Shown: positions 52,083 through 59,668, counted from the first letter of the stretch. The stretch: DNA of 64,000 bases from Bacteroidaceae bacterium (GCA_017552435.1 JAFZPZ010000019.1:38123-102122); one strand, 5' to 3'. Made by a program: numbers and translations. The notes: a model not told the origin generated them from the sequence alone.

Positions 52083-52556
52083 TTAAAGAATTGTCAGCCA
52101 CACGGCTTCGCCGCGGTCTTTGGCCTCGACGATGCGGTGTTTCAGTTCGTAGAGCCACTTGCGCGAGTTCAGGACCTTGCCTACTTCACGGTTCTCGCCG
52201 ACCAGGATGCAGCCCTCGGTGTCCTTTGCGCTGTTGCCGGCGTGGATGCGGATGCCGCTCCATTTCTTGTTGAACTCGGGGCCGCCCAGCAGCAGGGGGA
52301 GCCACTGCTTGAACTTCGGAGAGTAGGAGATCACCACGGCGTAGCGCCCTTCGGGGATGGCGCTCTTGCCCTTGATTTTGTAGGCTCCGTGCTCGTAGTT
52401 GCGCCAAGTGGGTTCCAGGGTGTCGCAAAGACCCTCTAAATCTCCCTTAAAGGGAGACTTATTGTTCTCCCCCTTTAAGGGGGAGTCAGAGAGGGTCTGC
52501 AGCCTCCCGATGGTGTACCCTTTCTTCTTAGCAATGCGTGTCAGTATCAGTTCCAT
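52083..52556 (-). CDS. DUF5675 family protein interrupted in frame by a repeat element
   Basis: 157 residues from MELILTRIAKKKGYTIGRLQ (ATG 52556). The family pattern is clear: CDTLEPTWRNYE, KGKSAIPEGRYAVVISYSPK, FNKKWSGIRIHAGNSAKDTE and GCILVGENREVGKVLNSRKW. The family is common in Bacteroidetes prophages and accessory islands beside VirE-N/DUF3987 genes; its catalytic role is not established but HAGN/GCI resemble L,D-transpeptidase-type motifs. Residues about 20-42 (SDSPLKGENNKSPFKGDLEG) come from a nested palindromic element at 52429-52498 that seems to replace a family strand. The product may have lost function. Confidence 0.8.
   Translation of the reverse strand: MELILTRIAKKKGYTIGRLQTLSDSPLKGENNKSPFKGDLEGLCDTLEPTWRNYEHGAYKIKGKSAIPEGRYAVVISYSPKFKQWLPLLLGGPEFNKKWSGIRIHAGNSAKDTEGCILVGENREVGKVLNSRKWLYELKHRIVEAKDRGEAVWLTIL
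52429..52498. repeat. Nested palindromic element within the DUF5675 gene
   Basis: AGACCCTCT...AGAGGGTCT encloses TCTCCCTTAAAGGGAGA and TCTCCCCCTTTAAGGGGGAG, three nested inverted repeats in about 70 bp, related to family A. It is read in frame. Confidence 0.85.
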
Positions 52557-52561
52557 AATTC

Positions 52562-52645
52562 TCAATGTTCAATTGTCAATGTTCAATTGTCAATGTTCAA
52601 TTGTCAATGTTCAATTCTCAATGTTCAATTCTCAATGTTCAATGT
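52562..52645. repeat. Tandem 14-bp repeat TCAATGTTCAATTG
   Basis: Six copies, the later ones TCAATGTTCAATTC. It sits between the DUF3987 and DUF5675 genes, just upstream of the DUF5675 start. It is the cleanest family C array in the window; shorter runs of the same unit occur at 39783-39806 and 54041-54071. Confidence 0.9.
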
Positions 52646-52665
52646 TAAGTAGGGTCTCTGTTTTC

Positions 52666-52685
52666 GGTTACGTAACTATGTAACC
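52666..52685. repeat. Third copy of GGTTACGTAACTATGTAACC
   Basis: It lies 17 bp beyond the stop of the VirE-N/DUF3987 gene and is preceded by AGGGTCTCTGTTTTC, which matches the reverse complement beside copy 1 (849-885). Confidence 0.7.
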
Positions 52686-52702
52686 TTTTTCATTTTTCTT
52701 TT

Positions 52703-55093
52703 TTAATTTTTCACTTTTAATTTTCTATAGACGCCTTTTTCCATTCTTTCTATTTTTCCGCTTTTGCAGTAGCGCGAGAGCAGCACCTTCACTTCGCTGC
52801 TTTGTCCCTGCCGGATGCGTTCCTCGCGGAACTGCTGGAGGGTGAAGATGTCGGGCATATGGGCGAGCAGGGGTTCGGCTGTGATTCGTCCATCCGCCTG
52901 CCGCTGAAGCATCTGTTCCGACTCCTTCAGGTCCTGAGCGACGCGCGATGCAAAGATGTGGCAGATGTTGTAGTAGGCGAAATCTCCGAGCCAGCGCACC
53001 AGGTCGATGACCTCCTTCTGTTCCTCTCCGTAGAGCGCCACGAAGGGTATGGCTGCCCGCTGCATGAACTGTCCCACACGGTGGCTGAGGTCGGCTTCCG
53101 CCTCGGTCATGGTGCCTTCCGCATAGCGTTCCTCCAGTTCGTTGTACCATTCCTGGATCATCTTCTGCGTCTTGGGCATCTCCAGCATGAGTGTCCCGTC
53201 GCCCAGCGAGAGGTCCTTCTGCCAGAGACTTGCGAGCAGTCCGTCGCGCTCGGCTTCCTCGTCAGCAGGGAGAGGCGTGAATACTGGCGGACGGAATGTG
53301 CGCTTGATGCTTGGCATCATCATGGGCAGGAAGCGTTGCATCATGCCGTTCTCGGTGTCGGTGAAGAGGCGAGAAAGGACACTCTTCGGCGTTCCTGTGA
53401 GCAGGATGGCGGCACAGAGTCGGCACTGGGTGCTGCACGAAGCCTCGCTCATGTAGAACTGGCGGTGGATATCCATGTCCCATGCCTTTCGCAGCAGCAC
53501 GGAGATGTTGCTGAACTGTGCCCGCGAGGCGTTTGCCAGCTCGTCGCTCTCGGTGTAGTTGCAGAGCAGCATGCCGTTTTCGCCCAGGTTCGTCTGCACT
53601 TCCAGAAGCGAGGTCTTCGACATCGTTTCCATGATGCGTAGTCTCGGATGGTACTTGGCTGGCTTATCCTTGGCGTTCGACTTCCTGTCGCGCATCTCCT
53701 GGTTCTCTCGCACCTTTTGCCACTCGGCATCGTCCCACGTCTGGAGGGTGTTCCGGCACATCAGCTCCAGCAGTTTCGTCACCCAGTGCTTGCCCTTTCC
53801 GCTACCGGCGATGATGGCAGCATAGAGATTGGCTGCTATGGTGCGGCCGTCGATGTACGTGCTGCGGAAGTGGCTGGCGATGGCACCAAGCACGACGCAG
53901 GCCGTGACCACGAGCATGGGGTGATAAACCTCGGGGAAGGGTTTGATGAGCAGGGCAATGAGTCGTGGCAGCTTCTGTGGCAATTCCGGCGGGTTCCAGC
54001 CCTGGGTCAGCTGGGCCATGTCCCTGTCGTCATCAGTCTCATTGACCATTGAACATTGACCATTGAACATTTTTTCCTGCGCCTTGGCGTTGATATCGCG
54101 CAGGCTGGCACTCATGAAGCCCTTGTCGGCACTGTATTTCTCGTAGAAGTAGTCGATGAGTTTGCGGCAATCCTCCGTCTGCGAGTAGTTGGGGAGCCTT
54201 TCTGCCACGACAGCCAGGAGTTGCTCCCTGCTCATCAGTTTTCCGACGCCCACCGAAAGCACGGCCATCAGGTTGCTGTGCCAGTTGTGCTCGCCCCAGA
54301 CATCCATCGCACCGGGTTTCAACCCAGCCTGCTCCACGCAGAGGTCAAAAGCAGAGAGGGAAGTCTCTGAGGGTTGAGAGGTCAGAGGTGAGGGTTGAGA
54401 ATTGGTGGTGAGTTCGGAGTTGTCATGTGCGGCAGCAAATTCTTCACTCTTCACTCTTAACTCTTCACTCCCGCGAAGCGGTCTCCCGTCCACATCTAGC
54501 CCTCTTTGTAGGAAAATCTCGCGTCTTTCAGCTATTTCTTCTTCGCTCAGTGGCTCCAGCCAATGCTCCGAACGATAGACCTCCTCGTCCTTACCCGTCA
54601 CATAGATGAATCGTTCTGGTGTGATGCAACTCTCATCATAGGGTATGCCCAGCTCCTTGCAGAACGCCTGCTGAGCCTCCTCTATGGTCATTCCTTTCGG
54701 AATTCGGATGTAGATATGCACTTTCTTGCGTGCCGAATATTCGATGCGGAGCACCTGATCCTGCCAGTCGGAATACTCGTCTTTGTTCACTTCCATGGCG
54801 CGCTGGATGGCTTTGTCAACAAGCTCCTTGTCGTCCACATCCACACATGTCATAAACGTGAACGCCTCTGGTATGATGTCAGCCTGCGCCCGATGGTTGT
54901 TGCGGAAGGCCGCATAGTGCGGACAGATATAAGGCAGGTTATCCTTCTGACCTTCGTTGCCGCCACGAATCTCTACCACCATCTTCTTCAGCCAGTCGGC
55001 AGAGAGCAATTTGTCCAGCTGCTCCTTTGTCATCGATTCAGCAAAGCCACGACTGGCGTGGCCTTGCTTAGTATTTCCACTAATTACTTTCAT
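52703..55093 (-). CDS. VirE N-terminal (BT4734-like) / DUF3987 primase-helicase-like protein
   Basis: 796 residues from MKVISGNTKQG (ATG 55093). The first 230 residues match the VirE-N/BT4734 domain (VVEIRGGNEGQKDNLPYICP, HAAFRNNHRA-type core, FTFMTCVDVDDKELVDKAIQ). The main part is DUF3987, with a P-loop-like AIIAGSGKGKHWVTKLLELM (about 440). Such genes are common accessory islands in Bacteroidales and may act in replication of mobile DNA. Two AT-rich repeats are in frame: 54367-54470 (SEELRVKSEEFAAAHDNSEL, then TTNSQPSPLTSQPSE) and 54041-54071 (FNGQCSMVNE), both at domain borders. Confidence 0.82.
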   Translation of the reverse strand: MKVISGNTKQGHASRGFAESMTKEQLDKLLSADWLKKMVVEIRGGNEGQKDNLPYICPHYAAFRNNHRAQADIIPEAFTFMTCVDVDDKELVDKAIQRAMEVNKDEYSDWQDQVLRIEYSARKKVHIYIRIPKGMTIEEAQQAFCKELGIPYDESCITPERFIYVTGKDEEVYRSEHWLEPLSEEEIAERREIFLQRGLDVDGRPLRGSEELRVKSEEFAAAHDNSELTTNSQPSPLTSQPSETSLSAFDLCVEQAGLKPGAMDVWGEHNWHSNLMAVLSVGVGKLMSREQLLAVVAERLPNYSQTEDCRKLIDYFYEKYSADKGFMSASLRDINAKAQEKMFNGQCSMVNETDDDRDMAQLTQGWNPPELPQKLPRLIALLIKPFPEVYHPMLVVTACVVLGAIASHFRSTYIDGRTIAANLYAAIIAGSGKGKHWVTKLLELMCRNTLQTWDDAEWQKVRENQEMRDRKSNAKDKPAKYHPRLRIMETMSKTSLLEVQTNLGENGMLLCNYTESDELANASRAQFSNISVLLRKAWDMDIHRQFYMSEASCSTQCRLCAAILLTGTPKSVLSRLFTDTENGMMQRFLPMMMPSIKRTFRPPVFTPLPADEEAERDGLLASLWQKDLSLGDGTLMLEMPKTQKMIQEWYNELEERYAEGTMTEAEADLSHRVGQFMQRAAIPFVALYGEEQKEVIDLVRWLGDFAYYNICHIFASRVAQDLKESEQMLQRQADGRITAEPLLAHMPDIFTLQQFREERIRQGQSSEVKVLLSRYCKSGKIERMEKGVYRKLKVKN
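54041..54071. repeat. Family C repeat in the DUF3987 gene, downstream copy
   Basis: ATTGACCATTGAACATTGAC then CATTGAACATT, translated as NGQCSMVN. Confidence 0.75.
54367..54470. repeat. Family C repeats in the DUF3987 gene, upstream copy
   Basis: Two runs: GAGGGTTGAGAGGTCAGAGG (54369 onwards) and TTCTTCACTCTTCACTCTTA (54440-54459). They encode a Ser/Thr/Glu-rich linker between VirE-N and DUF3987. Confidence 0.75.
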
Positions 55094-55133
55094 AGTCTCG
55101 TTCTCAATTTTCAATTATTAATGCTCGTATATC

Positions 55134-55159
55134 CCTCCCCCTAAAGGGGGTCGGGGGGT
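55134..55159. repeat. Family A element directly after the Rha gene stop
   Basis: On the minus strand ACCCCCCGACCCCCTTTAGG then GGGAGG starts right behind the TAG at 55162-55160. Confidence 0.85.
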
Positions 55160-55855
55160 CTAAAAGTTGGGATATCCCAACTTCGAGTTCAGGTAGCGCA
55201 GTCCTTCGAGCGTCCACGTCATGTAGGTCTTGACCTTCTTCTCGCCTCTCAGCGAGTAGGAGACGTGTGTGCGGAATCGCACCAGGTCGCGGTCAGCGAG
55301 GTGGTCCGAGATGTTCCAGTGGCCACCCCGACGATACTGGATGCCCATGTCGCTGAGCACGGCATTGAAGTCGAAGACCGACATGTTGAACGTCTTGGCC
55401 ACCTGCGTGGCAGTGAGGCAATCCTCGCTCTCGGCGTTCACCAGGCGCAATCCCTCACCGATGATGTGGTCGGCCAGTCGGAGAATCTCCTTCGGCTCCG
55501 GCAGACAGTATCTACTCCCCTCGCCCACGGGAGAGGGGTCGGGGGTGAGGCTCCGCTCTAGCTCTTCCCACCTCAGTACCAACTTGGCACGCGCCTCGTC
55601 GTTGAACTTCGTGGCGATGTAAAGGCACTCAGTTTTGGTAAGTGAATAGCAAGGGCGAAGCTCGCCTTTCTGGTCTTTGTATGTAACCAATCGAAAATTC
55701 GATCCGTTGACTTTCGCCCATGCAGGTTCCATCTTTCGGATAGCTTCCATAACATGGCAGTGTTGTTTACCTGTCAGCTCGGCGATTTCGAGTGACGTCA
55801 TGTGTTGTGTGTCGTTTCCGACGATTTGTGTGTGTAATACAATTGAAGTTTTCAT
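55160..55855 (-). CDS. Rha-family regulator with KilA-C/ANT-type antirepressor domain
   Basis: 231 residues. The N-terminal Rha domain is clear (MTSLEIAELTGKQHCHVMEA, then GSNFRLVTYKDQKGELRPCY, SLTKTECLYIATKFNDEARA, ELERSL). The C-terminal 110 residues resemble the phage antirepressor KilA-C domain (LTATQVAKTFNMSVFDFNAV, MGIQYRRGGHW, KTYMTWTLEGLRYLNSKLGY). Rha proteins are phage regulators that interfere with infection in strains lacking integration host factor (known for phi80). A family B element at 55515-55550 codes for LTPDPSPVGEG exactly between the two domains. Confidence 0.88.
   Translation of the reverse strand: MKTSIVLHTQIVGNDTQHMTSLEIAELTGKQHCHVMEAIRKMEPAWAKVNGSNFRLVTYKDQKGELRPCYSLTKTECLYIATKFNDEARAKLVLRWEELERSLTPDPSPVGEGSRYCLPEPKEILRLADHIIGEGLRLVNAESEDCLTATQVAKTFNMSVFDFNAVLSDMGIQYRRGGHWNISDHLADRDLVRFRTHVSYSLRGEKKVKTYMTWTLEGLRYLNSKLGYPNF
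55515..55550. repeat. Family B element inside the Rha gene
   Basis: On the minus strand CCTCACCCCCGACCCCTCTC then CCGTGGGCGAGGGGAG, in frame between the Rha and KilA-C-like domains. Confidence 0.85.
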
Positions 55856-56187
55856 AGTTTGAGTTGATTTTTGTGAGGAGAAGTTTGGAATTGCTGGCCA
55901 GCTTATTCACGTGAAGTTCCTCACTCCAACTCGGGTTAATATTAATTAATGTGTATTGTTTCTCATGGAATAGATTGAAAAGTACGCACGTATGTGTATG
56001 TGGGGGTGAAAGAATTTAGTAACTCCCCCTAAAGGGGGCGACTGGGGTCTTTAGAGTAGCCACTGAATGTGGCTACGGCCCCACAAAGGGGAGCGACTAC
56101 CCAGTCGCGACGGAGGTTGGGGGGTCCTCAATAATTCAAAGAGCACCGCCGGCAGTTTTTCAACTTTCGACAGTGCAAAGGTACGGC
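55856..56187. other. Long structured leader of the Rha gene
   Basis: No gene. It holds a family A element at 56021-56056 (minus strand TAAAGACCCCAGTCGCCCCC...), a perfect hairpin GTAGCCAC-TGAAT-GTGGCTAC at 56056-56076, and a second family A-like copy (GACCCCCCAACCTCCGTCGC on the minus strand, 56127-56108). The promoter TACCTTTG (minus strand, 56183-56176) is followed by TGTCGAAAG, as at the HU-like promoter. The leader is thus about 300 nt of mostly palindromic sequence. Confidence 0.6.
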
Positions 56188-56222
56188 ATAAAAAAAGGTG
56201 CCTAAAGAACCTTTAGACACCT
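56188..56222 (-). terminator. Terminator of the AAA/DUF4143 ATPase gene
   Basis: On the minus strand AGGTGTCTAAAG-GTT-CTTTAGGCACCT is a 12-bp stem with a 3-nt loop, followed by TTTTTTT. It is 39 bp after the stop codon. Confidence 0.85.
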
Positions 56223-56260
56223 ATAGAAGTATTTATAGAACTATATAACTTTTTCTATAG

Positions 56261-57538
56261 CTAACTCAAAAACCATTCCAATGCCGACACGATATGGATG
56301 GCCTTTCCGTCTTTGGTGACATCGTGGGTTGGAGTCAGCGCAATAAGCGTCAGATGGTTGCAGTGAAGAGCCTCCGAAGCCTTGACGAGCGAAGATGTCT
56401 CACGCTCGTAGGTCTTTGGTGAATCTATTTCGTAGGCCACCTGGATCAGTTCCAGGGCTTTACCCTTGTCGCAGACCACAAAGTCCACTTCCTTGGCTCT
56501 TGGGTTGGACTTGAAGAAATAGACGTCCAGGAATTCGCCTGTGCATCTTCTGAGCAGTTCTATATAGACCACATTCTCCAGACGCCATCCCAGATTTTCA
56601 GGTGCCAATGCATTCTCACGATTGCTTTGCAGACCTGTATCGACGATGTACGCTTTCTGATTACGTATACGCTCCTTCACCTTGAAGGAATGGCGTGAGA
56701 GCAACTGAATCATAAAGGCCTGGCGAAGATAGTCGACATATTTTTTCACCGTCTTATCAGCAATACCCAGCAGACCGGACAACTCGTCGTATTTCACCTC
56801 CTGACAGGCATTGTTGATCAGGTAATGAGCTATCTTGCGGAGGGCCTCTATATTGCGTATCTTGAAGCGTTTCTTGATGTCCTTACGCAATATAGCCTCA
56901 ATCAGACTTTCCACATAGCCGCGTTTGTTCCTGAGGTTCTGGATCTCAGGGAATCCTCCATCGTGGATATAGTCCATGAAGGCACGTTTCCTTTCTGCAT
57001 CAGCCTTGGTGGTGATACTAGTCGTGTCGATGTTATGGAAAGCGCAGAACTCGGAGAACGAGAATGGGTAGAGACGAATCTCGTTGTAGCGACCCGTCAG
57101 ATGGGTGGCCAACTCGCCACTGAGCAACTTTGCATTACTACCCGTGATGAATATGCGGAGGTTGGTACGAAGCAGACGGTTGACAAACAGATACCATCCG
57201 TCAACATCCTGAATCTCGTCGAGCAGCAGATAGGGCACGTCTGTACCATACAACTGATAGACGCACGACAGCACCGTATTCAGATCCTCCGTCTTCATGT
57301 CAGCCAAGCGGTCGTCGTCAAGGTTTACGTACCCATATCTCACACCATGTTCCAACAGTACTTTATGGCAAAGTGTTGACTTGCCACTTCGACGTACACC
57401 TATCACCACTTGCGCCAATTTAGTGTCAAATTCGAAGAGCGACTCCTCTCGGCGGGTCACCCACTGCTGTGGCTTGTAGCTCTTGATTTCCTCCTGTTGC
57501 TCAGCCAAAACCTGTAATATTATCTTCTCGTCTATCAT
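56261..57538 (-). CDS. AAA-type ATPase with DUF4143 C-terminal domain
   Basis: 425 residues. Walker A VVIGVRRSGKSTLCHKVLLE (about 45-64), Walker B YLLLDEIQDVDGW, sensor FITGSNAKLLSGELATHLTG, RLYPFSFSEFCAF, and the C-terminal DUF4143 core (KTVKKYVDYLRQAFMIQLLS, then RNQKAYIVDTGLQ and ELLRR). The family is common in Bacteroidetes and archaea with no settled role; a Holliday-junction-resolvase-like fold has been proposed for the C-terminus. The gene has its own promoter, a terminator and three upstream direct repeats, so it is probably autoregulated. Confidence 0.88.
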   Translation of the reverse strand: MIDEKIILQVLAEQQEEIKSYKPQQWVTRREESLFEFDTKLAQVVIGVRRSGKSTLCHKVLLEHGVRYGYVNLDDDRLADMKTEDLNTVLSCVYQLYGTDVPYLLLDEIQDVDGWYLFVNRLLRTNLRIFITGSNAKLLSGELATHLTGRYNEIRLYPFSFSEFCAFHNIDTTSITTKADAERKRAFMDYIHDGGFPEIQNLRNKRGYVESLIEAILRKDIKKRFKIRNIEALRKIAHYLINNACQEVKYDELSGLLGIADKTVKKYVDYLRQAFMIQLLSRHSFKVKERIRNQKAYIVDTGLQSNRENALAPENLGWRLENVVYIELLRRCTGEFLDVYFFKSNPRAKEVDFVVCDKGKALELIQVAYEIDSPKTYERETSSLVKASEALHCNHLTLIALTPTHDVTKDGKAIHIVSALEWFLS

Positions 57539-57558
57539 AATGCGTTATATTTCAGCTG

Positions 57559-57661
57559 CAAAGATACGAAAAATATTTATGAAATACGATAAAATGCATG
57601 AAATTTACTTCTGAAATACGATAAAATGCATAAAATAGAACATTATAATACGATAAAATGC
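57559..57661 (-). promoter_or_regulatory. Promoter and three direct repeats upstream of the ATPase gene
   Basis: TATCTTTG on the minus strand (57566-57559) is the -7 element. Just upstream, ATACGATAAAATGC (plus strand) recurs at about 57584, 57616 and 57648, a spacing of 32 bp or three helical turns. The regular spacing on one face of the helix suggests binding of a regulator. Confidence 0.6.
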
Positions 57662-57721
57662 TCTATGGCATTCCGTGTCAACCCCGAGGAACATTACACC
57701 GTGGCCGTCTTTCTCGACTTT

Positions 57722-58204
57722 CTATAACTCAAGCTGCTCTTTCAGCTTTTCCAGAAGTAATGCGATACGGGGATTTGCTTTGTCCTTCCACTTGCTCACG
57801 TGCTGTCTGTAGATTGGGTTATTGCAGAAGGCATTGGCTATGGTGCCCGTTGGACATATCCACGACCTTTCCTTGCTATAGGGCAGCCTTTCCACCTTTG
57901 TCTCGAACATCGACATATTGTCGGCCATGCCGTGTTCGTCGCGCAGCAGACAGAACAGCACAGCATAGGAACTGTTGCCCCAGAAGAACGCCTGACATTG
58001 CTCTATGGCCCTTGCCAGAAGATCATCTTCCGGCATTTCTCCAGAAGCCTGTTTGTCTTTTTTCTTCACCTCCAGCTCTATGCCGAGCCTTTTCAGGATA
58101 TCAGCCTGATAGAGATGCTCGACATTCTGGATGTTGATGCCGCCAGGCTGCACATCCACATGGGTATAGTACGTCACACCAGGAAACTGTTCATGCCCGC
58201 TCAT
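57722..58204 (-). CDS. Unknown protein with GGINIQ motif, end of the WYL operon
   Basis: 160 residues, not recognised. N-terminal VTYYTHVDVQPGGINIQNVE, then a helical mid-part with many charged residues (about 55-75) and a conserved-looking FFWGNSSYAVLFCLLRDEHG, PTGTIANAFCNNPIYRQHVS. It has no signal or TM segment. It overlaps the preceding gene by 4 bp (ATGA), so the two products are made together. The N-terminal GGINIQ echoes the C-terminal GGINVQ of that protein. Confidence 0.65.
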   Translation of the reverse strand: MSGHEQFPGVTYYTHVDVQPGGINIQNVEHLYQADILKRLGIELEVKKKDKQASGEMPEDDLLARAIEQCQAFFWGNSSYAVLFCLLRDEHGMADNMSMFETKVERLPYSKERSWICPTGTIANAFCNNPIYRQHVSKWKDKANPRIALLLEKLKEQLEL

Positions 58205-58716
58205 TTCTTCAATGTGTTAGCCTGTTGGACATTAATACCGCCAGCAGCCACGTTTATGGTGGTGATGGCAGGAGATTCCGGCTGCTCGTCGTCCAGGTGG
58301 GCGAGGGTCTCCCTCAAATCATCTGGAAGCTCAAGCTTTACGGCATCTGCCAAGTCCCTGATCATATCCTTGATATGAGTGCGTTTGTCCAGTGATTTGC
58401 GCTTTGAGATGTTGATGAAGACACGGATTGCCTTTATCAGCTCATCTTCCGACGACTTCTTCGCCATTCCCGTCGTCAGTTTGCGTTGTTCAGAGAGCTG
58501 CACCTCCTTCTCCTGCAGTTGTGCGCGTAGGCTGTCGGCCTCCTCCTGAAGTCTCTCATATTCGGTCAGGAGGCCGTCCCGTGCATTCAGAATCTGCAGG
58601 AAAGTGTCCATTTGCTCTACTTTCTGTGCTAAACTTTGTATGTCATCGCGCTCCTGTTCGAGCGCCCGCCGCGCTTTCCGCGCCAGTTCTTTTAGTTCAA
58701 TATAATTCGTATTCAT
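58201..58716 (-). CDS. Coiled-coil protein of unknown function in the WYL operon
   Basis: 171 residues from MNTNYIELKELARKARRALE (ATG 58716). Residues about 10-85 are a predicted coiled coil (ERLQEEADSLRAQLQEKEVQ), followed by a helical domain (SEDELIKAIRVFINISKRKS) and a C-terminal tail TTINVAAGGINVQQANTLKK. A longer frame to 58860 is not supported. It overlaps both the 21-residue peptide gene (58716-58713) and the next gene (58204-58201) by ATGA, which marks a translationally coupled operon. The function is unknown. Confidence 0.7.
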   Translation of the reverse strand: MNTNYIELKELARKARRALEQERDDIQSLAQKVEQMDTFLQILNARDGLLTEYERLQEEADSLRAQLQEKEVQLSEQRKLTTGMAKKSSEDELIKAIRVFINISKRKSLDKRTHIKDMIRDLADAVKLELPDDLRETLAHLDDEQPESPAITTINVAAGGINVQQANTLKK

Positions 58717-58778
58717 GGTTTTGTTTGATTTAAGTTGATACAACACATGAGGATTCCGATAACAATGATGATTTCCAT
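58713..58778 (-). CDS. 21-residue hydrophobic mini-protein
   Basis: The ATG at 58778 reads MEIIIVIGILMCCINLNQT followed by KP and a TGA that overlaps the ATG of the coiled-coil gene by 4 bp (ATGA). Residues 2-15 are long and hydrophobic enough to dip into or cross a membrane. The start lies 12 bp downstream of the WYL gene stop. The exact coupling to the next gene argues that it is translated. Its role could be a toxin-like membrane peptide or simply a leader that delivers ribosomes. Confidence 0.5.
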   Translation of the reverse strand: MEIIIVIGILMCCINLNQTKP

Positions 58779-58790
58779 GATTCTTAATTT

Positions 58791-59633
58791 TTAATTTTCC
58801 ACTTCCCATTCTGTATTCTCGTACTTTCGCATTTCCATCTCGAAGTCGCGGGTGACGCACATCTGGAGGCGGAAGCGGTAGGTGTCGCCCTCGGGTTCCA
58901 GCTCCTGCTGGCTGTGGTGCAGCGGCAGGGTGCGGAAGTAGTGGGCGTTCTGCTCGTTCGTGCGGATGAGAATGCTCTGCGGCTTCAGGCTCTGGTCGCA
59001 GAAAGCCCCGAAGAAGGGCGCATAGAACTCCTTCGCGTTGAAGCTGACGGGACGGAACGTCTTCTCGGTCAGCTCCAGGCGCTGGATGCGGTCCAGGCTG
59101 AAGTGCTTGAACTGGTGCTCGTCGTTCTTCTTAGCCAGCAGGTACCAGCGGCCCTCGAAGGCTTTCAGCGCGTAGGGACGGAGGGTGCACAGGTAGGGCT
59201 CCGAGTCGGAGAACTTCCGGTAGGTGCAGGCAAGGACGCGGTTCTCGCGCAGGGCGATGCCGATGGTGTGCAGGTATTCGTGGCCCTGCGGGATGACGAT
59301 GGGCTGAATCTTGTCGCCCAGGTCGCGGAACTCCTTCAGGAACATGTTCTCCAGGATGTTCGCCACCAGGGTGCCCACCATTTTTGCCCGCTCCTGCTGG
59401 TCGGGTGTACTCTGGCCGATGCTGTAGCGCCACACGTTCTTGCCGCAGTTGTGCGAGAAGATTTCCACGTCCATTGCCTTGCGGATGCGTGGCAGATCCT
59501 TCACGAACGCCTTGCGGTTGTAGCGCGAATCGCCGTCGCGCTGGATGAGTTCAACGATTTCCTTGCGTGTGATACCCTCGGGGTGCTTCTGCATTTCCTC
59601 GAGGATGAGATAGTGTCTGCGTCTGAGTATCAT
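58791..59633 (-). CDS. WYL-domain transcriptional regulator
   Basis: 280 residues from MILRRRHYLILEEMQKHPEG (ATG 59633). N-terminal winged HTH (GITRKEIVELIQRDGDSRYN, then RKAFVKDLPRIRKAMDVEIF) and a central WYL domain (about 145-215, RPYALKAFEGRWYLLAKKND, HFSLDRIQRLELTEKTFRPV), plus a WCX-like C-terminus. The family often controls phage-defence loci (BrxR, CapW and others; established knowledge). It heads the operon of the 21-residue peptide and two unknown genes. Confidence 0.88.
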   Translation of the reverse strand: MILRRRHYLILEEMQKHPEGITRKEIVELIQRDGDSRYNRKAFVKDLPRIRKAMDVEIFSHNCGKNVWRYSIGQSTPDQQERAKMVGTLVANILENMFLKEFRDLGDKIQPIVIPQGHEYLHTIGIALRENRVLACTYRKFSDSEPYLCTLRPYALKAFEGRWYLLAKKNDEHQFKHFSLDRIQRLELTEKTFRPVSFNAKEFYAPFFGAFCDQSLKPQSILIRTNEQNAHYFRTLPLHHSQQELEPEGDTYRFRLQMCVTRDFEMEMRKYENTEWEVEN

Positions 59634-59660
59634 TTTTTTTGTTTTTGTGGTTTGGTGCTG

Positions 59661-59668
59661 CAAAGTTA
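59661..59668 (-). promoter_or_regulatory. -7 element of the WYL operon
   Basis: TAACTTTG on the minus strand, followed by CAGCACC, 27 bp before the ATG at 59633. Confidence 0.6.
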
